From assembly GCF_030867095.1 (NCBI RefSeq), contig NC_081824.1:343722203-343786202 (forward strand): a stretch of DNA of 64,000 nt, in the 5' to 3' direction. The position numbers were made by a program, and so were the translations under genes. The notes beneath the pieces were generated by a model. That model ran no database searches. It had not been told where the DNA came from and saw only the letters and a list, made by a program, of their open reading frames with translations. The stretch comes from Alligator mississippiensis (taxonomy: Eukaryota; Chordata; Crocodylia; Alligatoridae). Positions 46,401 to 56,469 of this stretch are shown here, one piece after another; position 1 is the first letter of the stretch, and each line of letters starts with the position of its first letter.

Positions 46401-49400
46401 TCTATCAAACAGTGCACATAGGTCATTTCTTTGGCTGAAGTTAACAGTGGACTGTATGGCCCTTTGTCTTTTCCTTTGGTTCTTTCACTCCTCAATCATA
46501 AATGACCTTAAATGCCCCGTATGTTCAGTAACTGTATTTTCATGTCACTCTAATGAATTAAAGGCTGGGGAAAGAAACTACAGATCTGAACAGGGAACAT
46601 TTTTCATTGACAATTAAAAAAACCTTGAATTGTCTTTACATTTTGATCTTGCACAGACTATGCTGCATATGACTATGCAGCAAAGAGTGTGAATTAATAG
46701 AGATTTTCATTATAATTATTGAGTCAATGGAAACTGATCCAGCACAAGAACACTCCTGTATCAGACAAGTTACTTTGACCTAGTATTGGGTAGAAAGGGA
46801 AGTACATATCTAAGTGCTTGTCCGCCAAGATGTACATAACTCAAACCCACGCTCTCAGATATGCCCTTCTGCCACCCACATCCTACCCGCTTTTTTTGAA
46901 GCTTGCATTCCTATGAAGTCAGACAACAGAAGCTCGAGTCCCCTGCTCACTGCTTGTGTTTAAAATGTTTCCATAAGCAGCCTTAACTTATATTTGCACT
47001 GGACTACAGCACAATAAGTTATGGTTCTTACAGTGCAGCCTGTGAAGATGAGCAAGATCCAGTACCCAGTGCTAAATTCTCAAACAGTCAAATACTTTTG
47101 CAACACTTAAAAACCCTTACTGCCAAAAATAAAGCAATTTAATAAAGCTTTTTAGCATGTATCTCACTGGCTACTTGTATTTTCAAATGTTTTCTTTTTT
47201 TTCTCTCCTTTTTCCTTTGTCTCTGTTAGCATTCATTGTTTTGGTTACATCCAGCTATCATTATATTAACCATCACAAATGGATTATAAAAGCTACCAAT
47301 TTTTTAAATTAAAAAATTCCTAGAAATGGAGGAACTTAATTCCTTTGTCAATAATGTTAACATAATATATCTTATATTATGCAGAACTAAGCACTCCATG
47401 ACAACAACTGAATTACATTTATGTACTTGGCGTTACCTTCATAGCTAATTCATAAACTAAAAGGAGCCAGTTGATTTGGGGAATAAAGGGTGGAAAGCAC
47501 TTATTCCTCAAAATGAACAGAATTCTAACACGCATCAAGCTTTCTTTTTCATTCTAACTTTTCCAACTGATATCCCTAGGGAAGATCAATTTTATTGAAG
47601 GGTGGAGTTGAGTAAGAGAGGCCCTTGTTGAAATGTCCAAAATACATATCCTTCATTAACTACAAAAACAAGCTTGGGAAAAACTGGCAAAAAGACAGGT
47701 GCGTAAGTTAAGAAATTCCCTTGGCAGTTGTAACTTATGCCCAGTTACATGAGATATTTCTACAGCAATTATACTACAAGTCAAGATTAATGAGGAACAA
47801 CAAGTAATTCACCATAGCAACAAAAGTGTAGTACAAACCATATGGAAAGCAACACACTCAGAAAGTTTAGAATCAAAGCAACATAATTCTTGCTTTCAAG
47901 GCTTTTAAGCATGTTTATGCAATATTTCTTACTATGGAAAAAGTTTTTGTCCTTTAATGCTAAACGAAAATTAAGTTGTTTTGTTGGGATTAAAGTAGTA
48001 AAAACTAGAGGGTGCAAAAAAAACAAACAAAAAAACAACAACAACACCACCACAAAACAAAACCAAAAACCAACTAAAAACTTATTAAAAAAAGCCTCAG
48101 TCCTGCAAAAACTGACAGACATGAATAATTTTACGCACTAGTTCCACTGAGGTCAATGAAGCTGCTCATATGTATAAAGTTACTGTGTGTTGCACTGTCA
48201 ACAATCCAAAAGGAGGAATTTTGTTAAAAAAAACCTGAGCTTTCTAAAGTATACAATTATTGCCCAGGTTTAGCACCTTCAGTACTTACAGTACTTTCAG
48301 ACTCTTAATATTGCTCTTGTATTCTACACATTTTCTCCTCTGGAAAACTAACCTACTGCATTCTCCTAACTCAAACGTGAAGTGAGCAAACCCATTTGAT
48401 GTTAAATAAATTTGTTAGTAGTTTGGTACTTCGAACAATTTTTGTTTATTTGTTGCTAGTTAATTCTTGTAGAATGAACAGATCAGACCATCTGAGTGAA
48501 ACAACAGACCCCTCTGTCTCGGTGCTATTATGCAGGATCCCTTCCAATTTCATGGCTGAAATACAGTGTTTCCAAAGAAAGCATTAGCATTGACCATGTT
48601 GATGTTCCTCATTTACTATGCACAGAAGTTTCTATTGTTAACTGAGATCCAGCCAAATATTTTACACATGGACTTGTGATACTGTTTGCTATATATTGCC
48701 TGCATTAATGATCTCCTTAAAAGAATGTGCATCTGAACAAATAACTGATTCTGGTTCCAGTTTGGGGGGGGGGGGGTGGTCTCAGGACAGCCATTGTTGT
48801 TTAGTCCATATCAGGGTATTTGAATAATATTGATTGAAAAAAAGAGGGTAAAAATGCCATCAACACCAAAAATGCAACACTGCAGACTGCTGGCTAACAC
48901 ATACTTATGGGACAAAGAATTGCTTAAATAGTGCCAATACAGAAAGTTCCTTACACAGGCAAATTTCCATTGATTTCTATCAGAGTTTGCCTGAGTGAGG
49001 ACTGAGCATAAATAGAAAGACATCACTATTTACTTTGCTGTGCATCACTTTTTTGCTGAAGTAAATGTAAGCCCTGGATATGGGAACAAAAAAAATCTAT
49101 GTTCATGTAGTTAGCAAACCAAAAATTGTGCTTTATATTATGAGATAAATTAGCATTTCTTATTCTTGAATATAATCTGTGTAGCTTCTTCCTTCGCCCT
49201 AGTTAATGAAGTGGAATAACCAAAGGTCAATAGATATTTGAAATGTATGTGTCCCCAGCATAACAAATAAAAACAGCATACTACCTAAAGTGTAATATTT
49301 TAAAAACAACTCAAACACAAAAGGGTTACTTGCCATCTTAACTTCGATGTTGCTATTTCTCACAAAACAAAATGACAGAAATGAGAGGCACCTGCTTTCT

Positions 49401-50196
49401 TGCCTTTCCCCTCTATATTATCATGTCAAATTTCCCTGCATTTTTGCTCACTACATTGGGTCTTTTACCTACCATAACATAATTCTTAAGTAGATCAAAT
49501 GTGAAATAGCAGCACTTGAAGTAACAATCTATCATTTATGCAGAGCAATATGATAATTTTGGAAGGACCAGGAGGCCGGGTATGGATTTTGATTAACACT
49601 GATGAACCTGGTTCTTAACAACTGAAATCCCAAACGAGTAACTGATACTTTTATGCATGTAGTCTATTCAACTTATTCTCATTAAACAATTTAAAAAAAA
49701 AATAAGATTCACTGTGTCAAGATATTGAAAGCTTTCTAAAACTGATTAAAAATATTAAATGAGGTATTGAACTACATTAAAAATCAACCTTATTCACATA
49801 TTGAAAAGTAATGGTCTATAATTCATATTCAAGTGCTTTTATTTCCTGTGAATAACAACTGTACTGCAGCCAACTTTGGCCCTATTCCTCTGAAAAACCT
49901 CCAGAGATGAACTGAAGAGAAGTCTGTACCATAATAAAAGACACACATTTCACATAACACTGCTGCTTATTTTTCTGTTTAGTACATTTGGTCCCAAATT
50001 TATTTGACTATTTTATCACCAGCTTATTTTTCCAGCTGATGGTTCCTTGAACTGGTGAACATGAAAGAAACAGCATAGATGTTATACATAGTCATGCTTG
50101 GCAAACAACGCTGCCAAATACAGTTGTTCAAAAAGCAAGAATCTGATGTCAAGAAAGAGAAGACAGACTTACAAATCATTTGATTAAAAAGAAAAA
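43460..50196. other. Long repeat-poor intron stretch
   Basis: About 6.7 kb with little recognisable mobile DNA. Small items are a 30-base imperfect tandem duplication at about 44510-44572; homopolymer runs of C near 45405 and G near 48764; AC/AAC-rich sequence at 48018-48070; and palindromic GGCAAATTTCCATTG...AGAGTTTGCC at about 48958-48992, which resembles an ancient amniote repeat. No exon with splice sites and AFF3-like coding was found. Its low repeat density next to crowded flanks is the only clue to possible constraint. Confidence 0.45.
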
Positions 50197-50439
50197 GAAA
50201 TAAGTAGGGCTGTCAAATGATTTTAAAAATTTGATTGTGATTAGTTGTGTGATTAAAAAATAGTTGCAATTAATCATGATTTTAATCACAGCTAAAAAGT
50301 CAAAATTATGTGAAGAAAAACTCAAATTATACAAAGTACCTATATAATTTTGCATAGTTGGGGGGTGTGGTGCATGTGTGTGGGGGGAGGAATTTGTGAA
50401 GGTGTGGGGGGCTGTGGGTGTGGAGGGGGGTTTGGAGCC

Positions 50440-50560
50440 CGGAGTGGGGGTGGGGTCCCTGCACATACTGGCAGGATGTGGGATACTGTGAGTTAGGATC
50501 AAGGGGCAGCAGTAGGGCAGGGGGGGGCTCTGACTTGGGAGTGAGGGGCAGACACACACA
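50440..50560. repeat. Minisatellite-like GC-rich module (copy 3)
   Basis: On the minus strand it reads TGCCCCTCACTCCCAAGTCAG, then CTGCCCCTTGATCCTAACTCACAG, matching the word order of modules at 15425 and 38270, which sit in elements with other termini. Confidence 0.55.
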
Positions 50561-50579
50561 CACACACACACAGCACCCA

Positions 50580-51085
50580 ACAGATAAGTCTGTGGAGGAA
50601 AGGGGCAGGGATGCAGATTGAAGCCCCCATGGTGAAAGAGAGGGTGGGGTAGAGGCAGGGAGCCATTGGGGGGGCGGAGATGGGCTGCTCGCTGTAGGCT
50701 GGGGCTCTGTGCCCTGCTGCTGTTGCCCCAGAAGCCACACACTATCTGCGCATCCCCTGCCTGCCTGATCATTGGAGGCGCAGCATGGCATCTTGCAGCT
50801 CCCAGGGCAATGGCAGCAAGGCACAGAGCCCCAGCCTTCAGCCCACATCTACCCCACATACAAATCCAGGGGCCATGTGCCCCCCTAGGAATGCATGCAG
50901 TGGTGGGGAGCTACGCCCCTGGATGAACCATCTGTGGCTATGTCCCATGACCTGCCCAGGCCCCAGGGCCCCATTCACTCCAGACCTTGCCCCACTTCAT
51001 CCCTCAGTGGGGGCCTTGATCTGCTCCCCCTCACCGCCTCTTCCCCCCCATTCCCCTTCCCTCAACAGACTTACTTACCTGCAGC
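50580..51085. repeat. GC-rich imperfect palindrome inside the hAT element
   Basis: The left arm (about 50580-50735) and right arm (about 50803-51085) are inverted copies. GGCTGGGGCTCTGTGCC near 50699 faces GGCACAGAGCCCCAGCC near 50819, and AGATAAGTCTGTGGAGG-like sequence at the outer left faces CAACAGACTTACTTA at the outer right. The centre is near 50770. An ACAC run lies at 50554-50572. Confidence 0.75.
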
Positions 51086-51351
51086 ATGCTGCTCTACATG
51101 CTGCTGGGCTGCATTCCTGGCTGTTTATAGGCTGTGACTGGTCTTATGTGTCTGTGTGTGTCCTCCCTTCCCCACCACTGCAACCACCTGGGGCCCATGC
51201 CTGGCCTGTTCTGCAGTTCCTTTGCACTGCCACCATTGCCCCACTCAGCAGCCTGGAAGTGGTGGTGATGGCAGTGGAGCAGAGCCCAGGTGCGGGCTCC
51301 ACAGCCACATACATGATTAACATGTTAAAAAAATTAACGCAAGAACCAATT

Positions 51352-53792
51352 AACGTCAAAAGACATGGTCATCATGAGGTGACCTGAACTTTCCAGACAT
51401 CTGCTGGGAAGAGCAGTCAGCTAGGTCTGACCACTCATGTAGGTTCCTAGCCGAGATACAGGACCTACATCTAACTCAGGAGGTGCACAGCACCACCAGG
51501 GGAGATGCCTTGTTGGATCTGGTGTTGGCCACAGGCGATGACCTCGTGAGGGAGCTGTGGGTGCTCAACCACCTGGGCGACAGCGATCATCACTGGCTGG
51601 AATTCACCATCCAGCACAAGAAGGCAAAAGCCTGCAGCAAGGCAGCAGCCCTGGACTTCAGGAGGACAGATTTCAATGAGGTAAGAAGAATAGTTGGGGA
51701 AGTACCAAGGTCCCAGAGGGGAGGGGAGTCAGGTGTCCAAGAAGAATGGTTGTTCCTTAAGGAGACGATCCTCCATGCACAAAGGGAGGTAATCCCAATA
51801 TGGATCAAAGGGGGCAAGAAGGTACAAAAGCCCCCATGGCTCACCAAAAGCATATGGGAATCTCTCCTAGCTAAAAGGGAGGCATACACGCAATGGAAGG
51901 GAGGGGCCATCACCAGGGAGGACTATACTTCGGTTGCTCGGGGCTGCAGAGAGGCGGTCAGGAAGGCCGAGGCGGAGACGGAACTGGGACTAGCGACCCG
52001 GATCAAAGACAACAAGAAGTTCTTTTTTAAATACATAGGGGGCAAAAAGAAGGTACCGGGTAACATGCTAGGAAATCTGGTTGTCTCATCAAACGACAAG
52101 GCTAACCTATTTAACAATTTCTTTGCTGCCATTTTCCTGAGCAGGGACCAGATCAGACCGTCTGCCGAGACCCCCTCAGGCCATGGGGGAGGCACACCCA
52201 GGCCTAGGGTCAGTGAAGATCTAGTCAGGGAACTTCTGGAGGGACTGGACATATTTAAATCAGCTGGTCCTGACGACCTCCACCCCAGCGTGCTGAGGGA
52301 ATTAGCAGAGATCATTGCAGGACCCCTGGCACGGCTTTATGAGCACTTGTAGTGCCCTGGTGTGGTGCAAGAGGACACGAAAAGGGCCAATGCAGTTCCC
52401 ATTTTAAAAAAAAGGGAGGAAGGAGGACCCAGGAAACTATAGGCCAGTTAGTCTTACCTTGATCCTGGGTAAGCTTTTTGAGAGAATTATCCTGGCGCAT
52501 CTCCACGGGGGGCCAGGAGGGGAGGTTTTACTTAGGGGCAACCAGCACGGGTTCACTAGAGGCAGGTCCTGTCAGACCAACCTGGTGGCCTTCTATGACC
52601 AGGTCACAAAAGCCTTAGACACAGGTATAGCAGTGGACGTAGTCTTTCTGGACTTTAGGAAGGCCTTCGACACTGTCTCTCACCCCATTCTCATTAAAAA
52701 ACTAGGGGACTGTGGTGTCAACATCTACACAGTCAAATGGGTCACTAACTGGCTGGAGGGCCACACTCAGAGAGTGGTGGTGGATGGGTCATTTTCGACC
52801 TGGAGGGATGGGGGCAGTGGGGTCCCCCAAGGTTCGGTCCTCGGACACACACTGTTCAATATCTTCATCAGTGACTTGGACGAGGGGGTAAAAAGCACCC
52901 TATTCAAATTTGCTGATGACATTAAGATGGGGGGGATGTGGGCATGCTAGAAGGGAGGAATAGGCTGCAATTGGACCTGGACAGGTTACAGGGGTGGGCA
53001 GATGAAAACAGGATGGGTTTCAACACTGACAAGTGCAAGGTGCTGCACCTGGGGAGGAAGAACCAGCAGCGTACCTACAGGCTGGGGAATTCCTTTCTTG
53101 TCAGAGCAGAGGCAAAAAAGGATCTTGGAATCATTATTGATGACAAAATGAACATGGGCCGACAGTGTAGGGACACGGTCAGGAAGGCCAACCACACCTT
53201 GTAATGCATCCACAGATGCATCTCAAGCAGGTCCAAGGAGGTGAACCTCCCCCTCTATGCGGCACTGGTCAGGCTGCAGTTGGAGTACTGTGTCCAGTTC
53301 TGGGCGCTGCACTTCAGGAGAGATGTGGACAGCATTGAGAGGGTCCAGAGGAGGGCCACCCGCATGATCAGGGGGCAGCAGGGCAGGCCCTATGAGGAAA
53401 GGCTGAGGGACCTGAACCTGTTGAGCCTCCACAAGAGAAGGCTGAGGGGGGATCTTGTGGCCTGTTACAAACTAGTCAGAGGGAACCAGCAGGTATTGGG
53501 GGAGTCCCTGTTCCCCCGAGCACTCCCAGGAGTGACTAGAAATAACGGTCACAAGCTGGCAGAGGGTAGATTCAGACTGGATATCAGGATGTGCTACTTT
53601 ACAGTCAGGACGGCTAGGATGTGGAACCAACTTCCAAGCGAAGTGGTGCTGGCTCCTACCCTGGGGGTCTTTAAAAGGAGGTCAGACAAACATCTCGCTG
53701 GAGTCGTTTGACCCCAGTACTTTTTCCTGCTATGGCAGGGGGTTGGATTTGATGATCTGCTCAGGTCCCTTCCAACCCAACCAACTATGAAA
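51352..53792 (+). mobile_element. CR1 LINE, 5'-truncated, nested in a hAT element
   Basis: It begins at GTCAAAAGACATGGTCATC, in the endonuclease, and ends CCAACTATGAAA. The 5-base word CAATT lies at both ends (51347-51351 and 53793-53797), a likely short target duplication. Open parts are 51483-52352 (TRGDALLDLVLATGDDLVRE ... SAGPDDLHPSVLRELAEIIA), 52459-52950 ([33 protein letters not shown]) and 53241-53711 (LEYCVQFWALHFRRDVDSIE to HLAGVV). A few shifts and stops separate them. By eye it is very close to the 34.8 kb copy. It lies antisense to AFF3. Confidence 0.95.
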
Positions 53793-53891
53793 CAATTCAC
53801 GCGTTATTTGCCCATGTTAACTGTGATTAATTGACAGCCCTAGAAATAAGTCACATTAGGTTTGTGTTTATTTAGTTTTCATCATTCCTAG

Positions 53892-54866
53892 AGGTGCACT
53901 GAAACATCAGTCAGACACCAGATTGGCACCGATTATAAAGAAAATTGTCTATAATCAGAAATCAGCCTGATATGGCTGATAATTTGGCTGATAAATGGCC
54001 CTTACATGCATGCAGCTGCAGCACAGCATATAGGCAGCGAGGACTGCAGCCTGGAGAGCTGTGTGCAGCTAGCAGGTCTGGTGTGGTGGAAGGAAAGGGA
54101 AAGGAAGCGGCGTGGTGGGGCAGATCAAGGCCCCTGTAGTGAGGGAGGAGTGGGGCTGGGGCTGGGGCTGTGACAAGGGCTGGCCAGCCAGGGTGGGGCG
54201 GGCATGGAAGAAAACCACAGCTTATCCAGGGAGCGAGGGGGGTGGGAGGCAGCTCACACCACTGCACACCACTCACCCAGGAGCTCCTCATATGGCCACC
54301 TGTCTGGCACACGTCCAATGGCTCCCACCACTCATCCGGAAGGGCATGGGGGGGGGGGACATGTGCCCCCGGATCTGCGCAGGGCAGGGAGGGCTGAGGC
54401 TGGGACTGGGACATGTGCCCCCTGCTCTTCTTGGCAGGGCAGGGCTGGGTTCAGGGTAGGCAGTGGCAGAGGGGTTGGGGGGGCTGCAGCCACCCCAAAA
54501 TTTGCTGTTGCCCCTCTACCCTGCCCATCCCAACACCACAGCCGCACACCGAGCCCAGCCCCACCCTGCTGGGAAGAGCTTGGCACAGCCCCGGCCCCAG
54601 CCCACCCCAGCCCACCCTGCCCCATGCAGATCCAGGAGCATATACTCCCCCCCCCCATGCCCTCCCAGACGAGCAACAAGAGCCACCAGATGAGCGGGCA
54701 AGCACTGGACGAGTTACTGAACAAGCTGCTCCTGGATGAGCAGTACGCAGTGGCAGGAGCTGCCCCCTCCTCCCCACACCCCCTGGATGAGCCATGGCTC
54801 CATCCTGCAGCCACCCTGCCCCAGTTGGGCAGCACTTGCCCTAGCCCCTGACCCAGTCCTATTTTC
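53892..54866. mobile_element. Element with AGAGGTGCACTGAAACATCAG end and GC-rich palindromic core
   Basis: The left end AGAGGTGCACTGAAACATC, followed by CCGATTATAAAG and AATCAGCCTGATATGGCTGAT words, recalls a reptile hAT family (GGTGCACCGATAATCGGCCGA). The core 54116-54866 is an inverted repeat centred near 54490. GGGCAGGGAGGGCTGAGGCTGGG and CATATGGCCACC segments on the left have mirrored partners on the right (CCAGCCCACCCTGCCCC, GGAGCATATACTCCCC). No mirrored right terminus is seen. Open frames on both strands are palindrome shadows. Confidence 0.5.
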
Positions 54867-55194
54867 TCCTTCCTTGTCCTTCAGTCTCCTACCATTTACG
54901 TTCTCTCTCTGCCATGCCATTTTCCTTCAGGTCTCCTCAATTTCTTTCTGCATCCCACATTTCCCTGTACACCATCCCACACTTTGTCTAAGCTAGTCTG
55001 AAAAGTGTCTGGTTGCAACACTTTTGGTAATGCATTCTCCATTACATGTTTTAAGAATCTAATGTAGACACAGTAATGTATTCTTTAAAAAAAACCAGAA
55101 CTACCTGGATAAAATAAAGGCCATGGAGAGAGAACTGAGACTTACTCAACCCAGGGGTTGAGCCAATATGCAGTGCAAAAAGTAGAACAGGTAG
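54867..55194. other. Intron, pyrimidine-rich then AT-rich
   Basis: TC-rich stretch (54860-54990) and AT-rich sequence. No gene. Confidence 0.4.
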
Positions 55195-55400
55195 CTTCTG
55201 TGTCTGGCATGCAACAGATCAAAGAGCAGACAGGTGACACAGCAGCAGGTTGAGCAGAAAACAGAAAGCAGAGCAGCAGATTGGGCAGACTGCAGGGCAG
55301 GAAGCAAAAAGCAGAGCAATAGATTGGGCAGGGGAAGGGAAGGGAATCAGAGCGGCACTTCAGGAGGTGTAATTTGTGGCATGCCTGCCAAAGAAGTGGC
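55195..55400. mobile_element. MITE related to 24413-24701
   Basis: It shares the purine-rich GGGCAGACTGCAGGGCAGGAAGC/AGAGCAGCAGATTGGGCAG units and a right end TTTGTGGCATGCCTGCCAAAG. The left end is poorly preserved, so the boundary is approximate. Confidence 0.6.
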
Positions 55401-56469
55401 GCCCCACTGACTTAGCCAGTTCAATCTATGTTGAAAACAGGCTGCCTTGTCTACACTAAACTCTGAAAACTTGTTGGCTAATATGAGTTGCTAAGATGTT
55501 CAACAATATACCTTTCATTCAGGCCTAGACAAAGTCTCCAGTGACCTTCTGCACTAAATATTTTCCCCATGCTACATAGTTCTTTGCACCAAGTCCCTCC
55601 GCCTCTTTTCTGTTTTCCATATTTCCCTGCATGCTTTCCGTCTCCCTCTTGCTCTTCTACATTCCTCCATCTTCTCACAGTTCCCTTACCATTTCCTAAC
55701 AAGTTTCCCATCCTGACTTCCCTCAAAGCCTCATTTCTGGCACCTCCAGTCTTTAGGGTTCTGCATTGACCTCCCAAAGGGGTATCCTCCCAAAGGTTTC
55801 CAGTGGGTCACCCTTTGTACCCACTGGAAACAATAGGATCCTAGCTATTCTCTGCAAAGGAGATATGATGGTTATGTTGCTGAGGGAGCATCCTATGACT
55901 TCAGTGTCCTATTGACAATGACGAGAGAGAGTGGTAGGTGGTCTGAGTGGTTGACTCATTCCAGGGACTCTTGAAAACTTGGCTTAAAAGCATTTCTTTT
56001 AAAATCAAATCACTTTCCAAGGACAAGTCACTTCACTTTTGCTTGGAACTGGTGCTAAATTCACTTAGAGAAAGTAACTGTGGTTGGAAAGCCTGAAGGG
56101 ACTAGATGAGACCATACAATTATTTTCATAGAGATTTGGTTTCCTAAACAATTGACAGGGCAGTCAACTGTCAAATCAGAAAAATCATATTCCCAGCCAA
56201 ACACAGAATAGCTCAGACCTATAAATGGTGTAAATTGGCACAGGCTTACTGAAATCAAGAGACCTACACCAATTCCCACCCCAGATATGATCCTCTATGA
56301 GAAACATGGAAAACTTAAAGTATAATAGTCTGCTAAAACACTCCAGCAAAATCACAAAAACTTCCCCATCAGAATATTCTGTGGTTAACAACTGGTAAGC
56401 CATAAAGGGGTTGGTAAGCCATAAACAAGGCACCAGACCACACCAGGTAAGTAATGAAGGGAACACATG
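55401..56469. other. Intron, no gene; one perfect hairpin
   Basis: Mostly unique sequence. A hairpin with 13 perfect base pairs (55796-55808 with 55819-55831, loop 10) lies in it. No coding sequence was recognised. Confidence 0.5.

Larger units (their letters stand above)
50205..53842. mobile_element. Non-autonomous hAT element (TAGGGCTGTCAA) containing a CR1
   Basis: The left end TAGGGCTGTCAAATGATT and the right end TTAATTGACAGCCCTA are inverted. Both are followed inwards by TTAATCATGATT / GTGATTAATT words typical of this reptile hAT family. The flanks GAAATAAG at 50197-50204 and 53843-53850 are identical, 8 bases. The interior has a GC-rich palindrome and then a CR1 insertion (51352-53792). 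Without the CR1 the element is about 1.2 kb. The order of events is therefore hAT first, CR1 later. Confidence 0.92.

Noticed and set aside
47787-48122. 111-codon minus-strand frame with hydrophobic stretch
   Set aside because: Poly(T)/poly(A)-driven translation (FCFVVVLLLFFCLFF) over an AC/AAC-rich tract; not a membrane protein gene.
50176-50859. 227-codon minus-strand frame with a signal-like start
   Set aside because: It spans the hAT terminus, a CA microsatellite and one arm of the palindrome; no domain is recognisable.
54204-54851. 215-codon plus-strand and 167-codon minus-strand proline-rich frames
   Set aside because: Both lie on the arms of the palindrome centred near 54490.
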